10,528 bases of DNA from JABDLF01 sp041609715 (GCA_041609715.1 JBFIQI010000084.1:1-10528); one strand, 5' to 3'; counted from the first letter of the stretch, positions 1 to 7,132 are shown. Program-made: numbers and translations. Notes: generated from the sequence alone by a model not told the origin.

Positions 1-135
1 GGCATAGAAATCGAGCGCAGCGAGATCCGCATGGCGGAAGGACCGATTCGGGTTGCCGGTGAGCATTCGGTGGATGTGCACTTTCACAGCGACATTACGG
101 TGCCCATCACGGTTGTGGTTGAGGGCGAGGAATAA
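1..135 (+). CDS. rplI: 50S ribosomal protein L9, C-terminal end (partial)
   Basis: Frame 1 is open from the left edge to a TAA at 133-135 and gives 44 residues beginning GIEIERSEIRMAEGPIR and ending VVVEGEE. This matches the C-terminal 23S rRNA-binding domain of bacterial L9, including the typical 'G-x-H-x-V-x-x-x-x-H-x-x-[IV]' region, here around GEHSVDVHFHSDI. L9 is a two-domain protein of the large subunit that binds near the L1 stalk base and influences frame maintenance. Most of the gene, including the start and N-terminal domain, lies left of the window. The position just before dnaB is the usual gammaproteobacterial arrangement (rpsF-rpsR-rplI-dnaB), which strengthens the call. Confidence 0.93.
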   Translation, partial: GIEIERSEIRMAEGPIRVAGEHSVDVHFHSDITVPITVVVEGEE

Positions 136-143
136 GCTACGTG

Positions 144-160
144 CCGCAGCCGGCTTGCGG
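144..160 (+). repeat. Small inverted repeat after rplI
   Basis: CCGCA (144-148) can pair with TGCGG (156-160) across a seven-base loop. It lies nine bases after the rplI stop. No run of T follows, so it is not a standard intrinsic terminator. It might slow transcription or protect the 3' end of the ribosomal-protein message, but this is weak. Confidence 0.3.
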
Positions 161-164
161 ACTG

Positions 165-192
165 CTGACCTGCGGGAGCCCTGTGCTATCTT
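165..192 (+). promoter_or_regulatory. Putative sigma70 promoter for dnaB-alr
   Basis: An extended -10 element, TGCTATCTT (184-192), has a CTGACC -35-like hexamer at 165-170 with a 16-base spacer. The start point would be near 199, giving a leader of about 26 bases before the dnaB ATG at 226. It fits the 90-base gap between rplI and dnaB and would let dnaB-alr be transcribed separately from the ribosomal-protein operon. The match is by eye and the -35 is only 4 of 6. Confidence 0.4.
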
Positions 193-225
193 AGGGGTTT
201 GGTCCCCCGCGCGCAGTGACAGATA

Positions 226-1620
226 ATGGCGACCCTGACATCTTCCCCGCTTATTGACCACGATGCGGAAGCGCTGCGGCTTCCACCGCATTCTCTGGAG
301 GCTGAGCAATCGGTGCTCGGCGGGCTGATGCTCGACAGCAGCGCCTGGGACAAAATTGCCGACCGGCTGACCCAGCGGGATTTTTACCGCAAAGATCACC
401 GCCTGATATTTGGGGCCATAGCGGATCTTGCCGAAAAGAGCCGGCCCTGCGACGCGGTTACCCTGTCAGAGCACCTGGAAAAGCAGGGCCAGCTGGCGGA
501 TGCGGGCGGCATGTCCTATCTTGCGGGGCTTGCCAAGGACACGCCCGGGGCAGCCAATATCCGCGCCTACGGCGAAATTGTCCGCGAGCGGGCAATGTTG
601 CGAGACTTGATTCGGGTCGGTAATGAGATTGCCGGCAGCGCATTCAGCACAGATGGTCGTGACGCGACGGAGCTTGTGGACCAGGCCGAGCGCAGCGTTT
701 TTGAGATCGCCGAACGGGACAAGCGCAATACCCAGGGATTCGTGGCACTCAAAGAGGTTTTGCCCGAAACCATCGACCGGCTGGATACGCTGTTTAATTC
801 CGACAGTGAGATCACCGGCATCTCCAGCGGCTTCGCCCAATTCGACAAGCTGACAGCGGGGCTGCAGCGCGGCGACTTGATTATCGTGGCCGGCAGACCT
901 TCCATGGGCAAGACCAGTTTCGCACTCAACATCGCGGAGCATGCTGCTATCAAGGGTCGGGTCCCCACGGCGGTATTCAGTATGGAAATGTCGGCGGAAC
1001 AGCTGACATTCCGGATGATTTCGTCACTCGGCAGCATCAATCAAAGCAAGCTCCGCACGGGCAGTTTCGCCGATGAGGACTGGGCGCGGATCAATTCTGC
1101 AGTGGCGCTGATGTCGGATGCACCCGTATTCATTGATGAGACCCCGGCTCTCAATCCTACTGAAATCCGCGCGCGCGCGCGGCGCCTGAAGCGCGAGCAT
1201 GGACTGGGGCTGGTGGTTGTGGATTACCTGCAACTGATGCAGGGGTCCGGTAGGGCGTCGGAAAACCGTGCTACCGAGATCTCGGAAATCTCGAGGTCGC
1301 TGAAGGCGCTGGCCAAGGAGCTGAACGTTCCGGTGGTAGCGCTGTCGCAGCTCAATCGGGCGGTCGAATCTCGTCCCAACAAGAAGCCGGTGATGTCAGA
1401 CCTGCGGGAATCTGGCGCCATCGAGCAGGATGCGGACGTTATTACCTTCATTTATCGCGATGAAGTTTACGAGCCTGAAACGCCTCGCAAGGGCATCGCC
1501 GATATCATTATTGCCAAGCAGCGCAATGGTCCCATCGGGGATCTGCCGCTGACTTTCCTCGGCGAATACACGCGCTTTGAGAATTATATCCCCGAGGCTT
1601 ATGGGGACGAGGCATTCTGA
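226..1620 (+). CDS. dnaB: Replicative DNA helicase DnaB
   Basis: The 464-residue product is the hexameric 5'-3' helicase that unwinds DNA at the replication fork and recruits DnaG primase. The N-terminal domain (about 18-120) begins with the typical PPHSLEAEQSVLGGLMLD. After a linker, the RecA-like C-terminal ATPase domain (about 195-460) has Walker A GRPSMGKTS (223-231), the probable catalytic Glu254 in FSMEMS, Walker B VVVDYLQL (330-337, Asp333), the H4 motif SQLNR (374-378) and a KQRNGPIG motif (431-438) whose Arg433 fits the arginine finger. Length is normal and there is no intein, although DnaB is a common intein host. The ATG at 226 is the first start after an in-frame TGA at 217-219; its Shine-Dalgarno is weak. 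The stop overlaps the alr start by one base. Confidence 0.98.
   Translation: MATLTSSPLIDHDAEALRLPPHSLEAEQSVLGGLMLDSSAWDKIADRLTQRDFYRKDHRLIFGAIADLAEKSRPCDAVTLSEHLEKQGQLADAGGMSYLAGLAKDTPGAANIRAYGEIVRERAMLRDLIRVGNEIAGSAFSTDGRDATELVDQAERSVFEIAERDKRNTQGFVALKEVLPETIDRLDTLFNSDSEITGISSGFAQFDKLTAGLQRGDLIIVAGRPSMGKTSFALNIAEHAAIKGRVPTAVFSMEMSAEQLTFRMISSLGSINQSKLRTGSFADEDWARINSAVALMSDAPVFIDETPALNPTEIRARARRLKREHGLGLVVVDYLQLMQGSGRASENRATEISEISRSLKALAKELNVPVVALSQLNRAVESRPNKKPVMSDLRESGAIEQDADVITFIYRDEVYEPETPRKGIADIIIAKQRNGPIGDLPLTFLGEYTRFENYIPEAYGDEAF
1168..1181 (+). repeat. (CG)7 dinucleotide tract inside dnaB
   Basis: Seven uninterrupted CG dinucleotides lie inside dnaB and encode part of the Arg/Ala-rich IRARARR stretch (about residues 314-320). 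Alternating CG can adopt Z-DNA and is prone to slippage. The reading frame here is intact. Confidence 0.8.
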
Positions 1621-2717
1621 TGGAGCGCTTTCCCCGGGTCCTGGTCGACCTGGCGGCACTGGCCCATAACCTCGACGTCATCCGGCAGACGGCACCTGGT
1701 TGCCGGGTCATGGCAGTGGTCAAAGCCAATGCCTATGGTCACGGTCTGGTCGCTGCGGCACGGGCACTGGCAAAAGCTGACGCGCTGGCAGTGGCCCGCA
1801 TCAACGAAGCATTGTTGTTGCGGGAGGCCGGCATCAAAAATGAAATCGTGCTGCTGGAGGGAATTTTCTCGAGCGAAGAACTGGCACTGGCAGCGCAGCA
1901 CGATCTCACGCTGGTGGTGCACAACGAACAGCAGCTATCCTGGCTCGAGGCATATCCGCGGGCGGACAGGTTTCGCTGCTGGCTGAAGATCGACACGGGC
2001 ATGCATCGCCTGGGATTCCCGCTTGAACAGGCGCGCCAGGTCATGCGACGCATCCAGGACTGCACCGCTGTCCGATCTCCTGCCGGACTGATGACCCACC
2101 TGGCCAGCTCCGAGCTGATCGATGATCCCATCACGCGGCAACAGCTTGTTGCATTCAGCCAGCTGTCCGCTGACTGGCCGGGGGCGCTCAGCAGCGCCAA
2201 TTCGGCGGCGCTGTTCCTGCGCCCCGAAACCCGCCGGGGCTGGATACGGCCGGGCCTGGCGCTGTATGGCGTTTCACCGTTACCGGACAAATCGGGCCAG
2301 GATCTCGGCTTGCGCCCGGCGATGCGCTTCGAGACCCGGCTGGTCAGCACCCGGGAAGTTTCGGCCGGTGACAGCGTCGGTTACAACTCAGCCTGGACCG
2401 CAGACGAGTCCACACGCATCGGTATTGCCGCTGTCGGCTATGGCGACGGTTACCTGCGCAGCTTCGAATCGGGCACACCCGTAATTGTGGGGCAACAGCG
2501 TGCTTGCCTGGTGGGCCGGGTATCGATGGATATGATCGCAATCAATCTGGGCCCGGAGAGTCCGGCAGGCGTCGGTGACGGCGTAATGCTCTGGGGCCCT
2601 GAACTACCGGTTGAGGAAGTGGCACCGCGTGCCGGAACCATACCCTACGAGTTGCTTTGCAATGTGAGCGCACGCGTGGTTGCGGACTACTTGCCGGCAC
2701 CACCACTCATGGCCTGA
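1620..2717 (+). CDS. alr: Alanine racemase (PLP-dependent)
   Basis: The 365-residue product interconverts L- and D-alanine in the cytoplasm and supplies D-Ala for peptidoglycan. The N-terminal TIM barrel carries the PLP lysine Lys35 in AVVKANAYGHG. The second catalytic base is Tyr255 in SVGYNSAW, at the start of the C-terminal beta domain, and GRVSMDM (299-305) is the conserved substrate-entry segment. Length is typical (E. coli Alr 359). The ATG shares its A with the dnaB TGA (TGATG), and a GAGG Shine-Dalgarno at 1609-1612 lies seven bases upstream, so translation is probably coupled to dnaB. The dnaB-alr pairing suggests the housekeeping (alr) rather than the catabolic (dadX) enzyme, but sequence alone does not fully separate them. 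Confidence 0.97.
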   Translation: MERFPRVLVDLAALAHNLDVIRQTAPGCRVMAVVKANAYGHGLVAAARALAKADALAVARINEALLLREAGIKNEIVLLEGIFSSEELALAAQHDLTLVVHNEQQLSWLEAYPRADRFRCWLKIDTGMHRLGFPLEQARQVMRRIQDCTAVRSPAGLMTHLASSELIDDPITRQQLVAFSQLSADWPGALSSANSAALFLRPETRRGWIRPGLALYGVSPLPDKSGQDLGLRPAMRFETRLVSTREVSAGDSVGYNSAWTADESTRIGIAAVGYGDGYLRSFESGTPVIVGQQRACLVGRVSMDMIAINLGPESPAGVGDGVMLWGPELPVEEVAPRAGTIPYELLCNVSARVVADYLPAPPLMA

Positions 2718-2723
2718 CAGAGT

Positions 2724-2751
2724 CTGATGCCTGGCGGATCCGCAGGGTCAG
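2724..2751. repeat. Imperfect palindrome between the convergent alr and FHA genes
   Basis: The segment reads CTGA-tgc-CTG-g-CGGATCCG-CAG-gg-TCAG: nested inverted repeats centred on CGGATCCG. It fills most of the 30-base gap between alr (+) and the FHA gene (-) and overlaps the FHA stop codon. It could act as a bidirectional terminator stem, but neither side has a T tract, so termination is only suggested by position. Confidence 0.4.
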
Positions 2752-3569
2752 ATCAGGAAGAAAGTCATCTTGACGCCAGCCAGTTCGATAACGTCGTTAT
2801 CGTGCAGGCGCCTGGCCTGGGGCCCGATGGGCGAGCCGTTTACTTCCGGGAAGCGTCCGTCTTTGCCGCTATCGACATTGACCACGTAAAAACCTTCGGC
2901 ACGTCGAGTGACGGCAGCGACCTGTACGCCTGGACGGCCAAGCGTGGTCAGAGCCTTGGTGAGTTCCAGTTCCTTGCCAGCGAATTTTCCGCTGATAACC
3001 TGCAGCTTGGCCCGCGGCAAGCCTCCGGAAGCGGCCGGTGGCGGAATGGTGGCGGCGGCTACCGGTTCTGGTGCGGCTGCCGCTGCCGGCGCCGCTGCCG
3101 GTGCAGCAGGCGCTACCGAATCCGGGTGCGGGATAGAAATCTCTTGCTCGGGTAAGGAGGCGGCCGCCGCTTCCTGCGCTTTCTGCACCGCATCGCTGAC
3201 CTGTTCTTCGCTGTGTTCGCTGGCCCTGCCTGCGCGCAGCACCATGGTCTTCTCAAATTCGTCCGGGTCCGAATCTCCTGCATCCTGATCGGCAAATCGC
3301 AACTGGTGATGTCCGATGGTTATGACGTCTCCATGTTGCAGCGCATGCTTCTTGATGAGCTTGCCATTTACGTAAGTGCCGTTGGTGCTGTTGAGATCCT
3401 CGAGAAAGGAATCGTCAAGTATGTTGATCACCAGCGCATGGTGGCCGCTGACGGCGCCATTATCAATGCGCACGTCATTGTCCGGCAAGCGGCCAATCGT
3501 GTAGCGTTCTTTGGTCATGTTGTACTCAGCGAGTACCTGACCATCCAGACTTAGCATCAACCTTGCCAT
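2748..3569 (-). CDS. Dual FHA-domain phosphothreonine-reader protein
   Basis: The 273-residue protein has no signal peptide or membrane segment and is probably cytoplasmic. A canonical FHA domain (about 22-93) has IGR (25-27), Ser41, His44, and Asn60/Asn63 in LEDLNSTNGTYVNG, the residues expected for phosphothreonine binding. An acidic stretch with FEKTMVL (105-111) follows, then a Glu/Ala- and Pro/Ala-rich linker (about 115-182). A second FHA-like domain (about 187-272) keeps the LGR turn (210-212) and VNG (243-245), but has Thr221 and Ala224 where Ser and His would be expected, so it probably does not bind phosphopeptide in the standard way. It is the last gene of a kinase–phosphatase–FHA operon, 18 bases after the phosphatase stop. 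It is most likely a substrate and effector of the kinase; its target is unknown. Confidence 0.9.
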   Translation of the reverse strand: MARLMLSLDGQVLAEYNMTKERYTIGRLPDNDVRIDNGAVSGHHALVINILDDSFLEDLNSTNGTYVNGKLIKKHALQHGDVITIGHHQLRFADQDAGDSDPDEFEKTMVLRAGRASEHSEEQVSDAVQKAQEAAAASLPEQEISIPHPDSVAPAAPAAAPAAAAAPEPVAAATIPPPAASGGLPRAKLQVISGKFAGKELELTKALTTLGRPGVQVAAVTRRAEGFYVVNVDSGKDGRFPEVNGSPIGPQARRLHDNDVIELAGVKMTFFLI

Positions 3570-3587
3570 GGCATTCCGATCTGCAAG

Positions 3588-4412
3588 CTATCCGAACATT
3601 CCCATGACCTTTTCGAGGAAGGTCTTGGGGGCGGCGAATGATTTATTAACCCGGGCCAGTAATACTGAGATATTGTCGCGGCCACCGTTGTCGTTCGCGA
3701 GCTTAACCAGCTGTTGACCAACGATGTCAAGATTAGCACTAAAAGTGCTGATAGTTAAGTGAATATCATCATCTTCCATCATGTCGGTGAGCCCGTCTGA
3801 GCACAACAGGAAGACATCATCAACCTCGACTTCATATTCGTGGACTTCCACATCGACGCCGGCCTCGACCCCCAGCGCCCGGGTGACGTAGTTCTTGTTC
3901 ATCGAGCGCTGTGCTTCTTCCTCGGAGTAAAAGCCCCGGGAAACCAGCTCCTGCAGCAGCGAATGATCCAGCGTGACCTGCTCCAGCTGATTATTGCGCA
4001 GGCGGTAGACCCGGGAGTCCCCCACATGGGCCACGCTCACCTTGTTGTCGTAAAACAAAGCGGCCACTACAGTGGTGCCCATGCCCTCACAGTCGGTGCG
4101 GCTCTGGGAGGTCTGATAAATGATTTTGTTGGCGCGGGCCACCGCATCCTTGAGGACGATGCTCTGGCGCATCAGGCCGGATTCTTTGTCCAGCTCGTTG
4201 CGCTTTTCGTGAGTAAGCCGCGCCCTGACCATCTCGCGAATCGTCCGCACTGCCATTTCGCTGGCAACTTCGCCTGCGTTGTAGCCACCCATGCCGTCGG
4301 CCACCACCACCAGACCATGATCGATATCCGAGCCGACGGCATCTTCGTTATGCTCCCTGACCTTGCCGGGATCGGTTAGCTGCACCAGTTCTATCTTGCC
4401 GTTTAGGCTCAT
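3588..4412 (-). CDS. PP2C-family Ser/Thr protein phosphatase (PrpC/Stp type)
   Basis: The 274-residue soluble enzyme should dephosphorylate Ser/Thr residues using two or more Mg2+/Mn2+ ions. The PP2C motifs occur in order: VREHNEDAVG (18-27, Asp24), VVADGMGG (36-43, Asp39), GMGTTVVA (110-117), VAHVGDSRVY (127-136), DHSLLQELV (149-157), LLCSDGLTD (202-210, Asp206) and GGRDNISV (243-250, Asp246). All metal-binding aspartates are present, so it looks active. The C-terminal tail after about 258 is short and amphipathic. Its ATG overlaps the kinase stop in ATGA (4412-4409), with a strong Shine-Dalgarno just upstream. Tight coupling to the kinase gene implies it reverses phosphorylation by that kinase. 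It resembles the PrkC/PrpC and PpkA/PppA pairs. Confidence 0.95.
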   Translation of the reverse strand: MSLNGKIELVQLTDPGKVREHNEDAVGSDIDHGLVVVADGMGGYNAGEVASEMAVRTIREMVRARLTHEKRNELDKESGLMRQSIVLKDAVARANKIIYQTSQSRTDCEGMGTTVVAALFYDNKVSVAHVGDSRVYRLRNNQLEQVTLDHSLLQELVSRGFYSEEEAQRSMNKNYVTRALGVEAGVDVEVHEYEVEVDDVFLLCSDGLTDMMEDDDIHLTISTFSANLDIVGQQLVKLANDNGGRDNISVLLARVNKSFAAPKTFLEKVMGMFG

Positions 4413-6988
4413 GCCGCCTCTCCATCAGATTCCAGCACCGTGGCACAGCGGCGCAATTCATTGGCCAACTCTTCCCCGGTCTGGAAACGCTGATCCGGGT
4501 CCTTGGTCAGCATCTTGCTGATCACTGTATTCAGGCAAGAGGGCAGGTCGGGCCGCACCAGGTCCAGCGGCGTCGGCGCTTCATTGGCAATCTTGAACAT
4601 CAGGGAACCCATGGAGTCCGCCTGGAAGGGCAGCTGGCCAGACAGTAACTGGTAACAGGTAACGCCAAGGCTGAACAGATCAGAACGGCCGTCCACCTGC
4701 TTGCCGCCCAGCTGCTCCGGCGACATGTACGAGGGCGTGCCCAGTACGATGCCGGTCTTGGTTTTACTTGAGTCTGTAATGCGAGCGATGCCGAAGTCGG
4801 TGACCTTGATGGACTTGCTGACTGGTTCATACATGATGTTGGCCGGCTTGATATCGCGATGCACGATGTTCTGCTTATGTGCGTAATGCAGGGCGTCGGC
4901 AGTTCGCGCAATGATATCAAGGACTTCGGTGGCTGGCAGCAAATTATCCGCTTTGGTATTGCGATTCAGATGATCGCCCTCGAGAAACTCCATGGCGATG
5001 TAAGCCAGATCGTGTTCTTCGCCCACGTCAAATATGGTGACAATATTGGGATGATTCAGCCGGCCCGCGGTTTCCGCTTCCCGGAAGAAGCGTTCCTTGG
5101 CCTCGGAAAGATCCTCGTCTTCGAATTCCTCGGACAGCGGTATGGTCTTGATCGCCACCACCCGATTGATCTTGGGGTCCCGCCCCAGGTAAACCACGCC
5201 CATGGCGCCTTTACCGATTTCCTTCTCGATTTCGTAGCGACCGAGCATGGGCTTCTGGACATCCCCTTCGGTGCTGAGCAGATTAGGCACGCCGCGCACG
5301 CCACCACGGCCCAGCACCAGGGTTTCCTCGAGGTTCTGGGAGCGTTTTACCCGCTGGCGCAGATCCTTGTAGTCGAGGTCGTATTCAGCCATGTGGCTGT
5401 ATACGGCACCGGCCTTGTTGAATTGGCGCTTGCGCTCGTAATCCAGGGCCAGGTTGTACATCAGCTCCATGAGCGCATTATCCATGGGGCAGCGCCGGAA
5501 TTTTTCGAAGGCCATGTCCAGCTGGCCCTGCCCCTGGAATGCCAGGCCCAGCATCTTGTTGCTTTCCACCGAGTCCAGGTCGGAGCGGTGCTTCTGCTGT
5601 TCGGTGAGTCGGAAGCCCTTGAGGGTCATGACCAGGTGACCAACAATCAGGAAAACCGCCGGTAGCGCCAGCTGTAACCACTGAGCCTGGTTGACCAGCA
5701 GCCCCAACTCCACCACCGCCATCATGACCAGCAGCGCCACGCTCACCAGGGCGCCGGCGCCGGCACTCAGGCGCGGCAGCACGAAAGCCAGATACAGGAG
5801 CACCAGCAGCGGCAATGCCAGCAGTTCCACGGGTGCAGCCCACGCGGGCCGCGTGAAAAAGTCTTCCTGGAGGATCCCGGATACCACATGGGCCAGCACC
5901 TCGACCGGTGGCAGGCTCGGGTCAACCGGAGTGGGCATGGCATCACCGATGCCGGCAGCGCTGGCGCCAATCAACACAATCTTGTTGCGATATTTGTCCA
6001 CCGGGACCTGGCCCACGAACACATCGAAAAACGAATCCACCGGGAAGGGATCTTCACCGGCCGGGCTCGGATAGAAGGCGTTGTACATGTGCGAGTCTGC
6101 TGTCGTAGCAATGCTGAGATTGCCAAGCTCAACCTTCTCGCCCTTGGTCACCACGATGTCTTCAGTGCCCAGGTTCAGGCTGCGGGCCGCGATCATCAGC
6201 GCAAGCGACGGGAAATAGCGATCGAAATAGCGCACTACCAGCGGCAAAGAGCGCGCACCGCCATCGGGATCCAGGGTGAAATTAAGGTGCCCCAGGCCGG
6301 CGGCGGCTTCGCCCAGCAGATCCAGCGGCGGAAACATAGCCTCCATGGCCGGCGGTTCGGCGGCCCCGTTAGCCGGGCTTTGCAGGTTTTCAATGGTGCT
6401 GCGCAGCAGGAAGTCAGGCAGTGCATTGTCGGGTCGGCCCAAAGGCTGACCTTCCCGAAAGCCGATGGGCAGAAAAACATTGCCGGCGTCTTGCATGGCA
6501 GCCGCCAGCCTGCGGTCGGTATTGAGTTCAATTTCGGCGGCGTCGAGACGCTGCGTCAATTCGACCAGGTCGCTGGCGATTGTCCGCGGCTGGTTGGGTG
6601 CTCCCGGGCGCAGGGAGGACTCCGAGATAAATTTCTGTGCATCCCGGATATACAGCAAGCCGTCGTCCAGCTGCGGCTCGCTGAAGAAAATGGTGCTGGC
6701 CACGACTTTGGCGCCACCCTCGGACAGGCGTTCCATCAGGGCAGCATGGATATTGCGCGACCAGGGCCAGCGGCCAATATTGGCGATGCTTTCGTCGTCG
6801 ATGGCGATCACGGCGACCCGGTCGCTGGGCGGTGCGCCGGACAGGCGAACCCCCAGATCATAGACGCCGGTTTCCAGGGAATAGAAAAAGCCCCGTGCCG
6901 CGGTGAACGCCAGCGCAAAAAACAGCACGCTGAAGGCGAGGGCCACGAACCAGTTCCGGCTAAAAATCTTGCTTTTTGCGTCTGACAT
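4409..6988 (-). CDS. CHASE2-sensor transmembrane Ser/Thr protein kinase
   Basis: The 859-residue protein has an N-terminal membrane helix (about 13-31), a large periplasmic CHASE2 sensor (about 34-376, with VAVIAIDDESIANIGRWPWSR and later NKIVLIGASAAGIGD), three further helices (about 385-404, 411-431, 436-455), two TPR-like repeats (about 478-540), a linker, then a C-terminal Hanks-type kinase (about 585-848). The kinase has the Gly loop IGKGAMG (591-597), Lys614 in VAIK, probable alpha-C Glu637, HRDIKPANI (710-718), DFG (731-733) and SPE (756-758), so it looks catalytically complete. The activation segment is rich in Ser/Thr. I start at the ATG at 6988: a GTG start at 7027 is in frame, but the best promoter lies between the two. 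It is the first gene of the operon with the phosphatase and FHA genes. The CHASE2 ligand is unknown. Confidence 0.94.
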   Translation of the reverse strand: MSDAKSKIFSRNWFVALAFSVLFFALAFTAARGFFYSLETGVYDLGVRLSGAPPSDRVAVIAIDDESIANIGRWPWSRNIHAALMERLSEGGAKVVASTIFFSEPQLDDGLLYIRDAQKFISESSLRPGAPNQPRTIASDLVELTQRLDAAEIELNTDRRLAAAMQDAGNVFLPIGFREGQPLGRPDNALPDFLLRSTIENLQSPANGAAEPPAMEAMFPPLDLLGEAAAGLGHLNFTLDPDGGARSLPLVVRYFDRYFPSLALMIAARSLNLGTEDIVVTKGEKVELGNLSIATTADSHMYNAFYPSPAGEDPFPVDSFFDVFVGQVPVDKYRNKIVLIGASAAGIGDAMPTPVDPSLPPVEVLAHVVSGILQEDFFTRPAWAAPVELLALPLLVLLYLAFVLPRLSAGAGALVSVALLVMMAVVELGLLVNQAQWLQLALPAVFLIVGHLVMTLKGFRLTEQQKHRSDLDSVESNKMLGLAFQGQGQLDMAFEKFRRCPMDNALMELMYNLALDYERKRQFNKAGAVYSHMAEYDLDYKDLRQRVKRSQNLEETLVLGRGGVRGVPNLLSTEGDVQKPMLGRYEIEKEIGKGAMGVVYLGRDPKINRVVAIKTIPLSEEFEDEDLSEAKERFFREAETAGRLNHPNIVTIFDVGEEHDLAYIAMEFLEGDHLNRNTKADNLLPATEVLDIIARTADALHYAHKQNIVHRDIKPANIMYEPVSKSIKVTDFGIARITDSSKTKTGIVLGTPSYMSPEQLGGKQVDGRSDLFSLGVTCYQLLSGQLPFQADSMGSLMFKIANEAPTPLDLVRPDLPSCLNTVISKMLTKDPDQRFQTGEELANELRRCATVLESDGEAA
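4417..4423 (-). promoter_or_regulatory. Strong ribosome binding site for the PP2C gene
   Basis: On the minus strand GGAGAGG ends four bases before the phosphatase ATG at 4412 and lies inside the last codons of the kinase gene. With the ATGA overlap it supports translational coupling plus independent initiation, which would help keep the kinase and phosphatase in proportion. Confidence 0.7.
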
Positions 6989-7016
6989 TACATAAATCGG
7001 ACCTAAATCAGCCGGC

Positions 7017-7045
7017 AGTATAGCCACAGCATTCAGGCATTTCAG
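7017..7045 (-). promoter_or_regulatory. Putative sigma70 promoter of the kinase operon
   Basis: On the minus strand TATACT (7022-7017, 5 of 6 to consensus) follows CTGAAA (7045-7040, 4 of 6) with a 17-base spacer. Transcription would begin near 7010, about 22 bases before the ATG at 6988 and downstream of the alternative GTG at 7027. The flanking DNA is noticeably AT-rich for this window. Found by eye only. Confidence 0.45.
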
Positions 7046-7067
7046 CTACTTACTTCTCATTTTTCAG
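7040..7067. repeat. Direct repeats of TTTCAG in the divergent intergenic region
   Basis: TTTCAG occurs at 7040-7045 and 7062-7067, each followed by C, 22 bases or about two helical turns apart; a shorter TTCAG is at 7032-7036. One copy coincides with the proposed kinase -35 element. They could form an operator, but the units are short and may be chance. Confidence 0.25.
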
Positions 7068-7100
7068 CATTATGTTGACCCCCCGGAGCTTGGGGCCGGG

Positions 7101-7109
7101 TGCTACTAT
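7101..7109 (+). promoter_or_regulatory. Putative extended -10 promoter of radA
   Basis: TGCTACTAT (7101-7109) matches the extended -10 form TGnTAnnnT. It would start transcription near 7116, about 23 bases before the radA ATG. No -35 lies at the right spacing, as is common for extended -10 promoters. It resembles the TGCTATCTT proposed ahead of dnaB. Confidence 0.4.
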
Positions 7110-7128
7110 TCGCGCTCTTTCCCCACGC

Positions 7129-7132
7129 AGGA
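7129..7132 (+). promoter_or_regulatory. Ribosome binding site deciding the radA start
   Basis: AGGA lies six bases before the ATG at 7139. It favours this ATG, whose product begins directly with the RadA zinc finger, over an upstream in-frame start at 7100 that has no such site and would fall within the proposed promoter. Confidence 0.7.

Noticed and set aside
226..1620. Intein or frameshift in dnaB
   Set aside because: The frame is continuous from N-terminal domain to the arginine-finger region with normal spacing of helicase motifs.
4859..5665. A 268-codon plus-strand frame
   Set aside because: It is antisense to the kinase catalytic domain and the TPR-like region; the minus strand carries all conserved kinase motifs.
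5888..6985. A 365-codon open frame on the plus strand
   Set aside because: It lies entirely antisense to the CHASE2 part of the kinase, which has clear motifs. It has no recognisable domain and is a by-product of GC-rich codon use.
2748..6988. Part of a type VI secretion cluster (PpkA/PppA/Fha)
   Set aside because: The kinase has CHASE2 rather than the von Willebrand-type domain often found in PpkA, and no secretion structural gene is in the window.
6989..7027. A 13-residue N-terminal extension of the kinase from a GTG
   Set aside because: It has no Shine-Dalgarno, and the best promoter lies downstream of that GTG; the ATG at 6988 directly precedes a normal cytoplasmic tail and first membrane helix.
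7075..7080. TTGACC as a radA -35 element
   Set aside because: It is 23 bases from the -10, too far for a sigma70 promoter, so I relied on the extended -10 alone.
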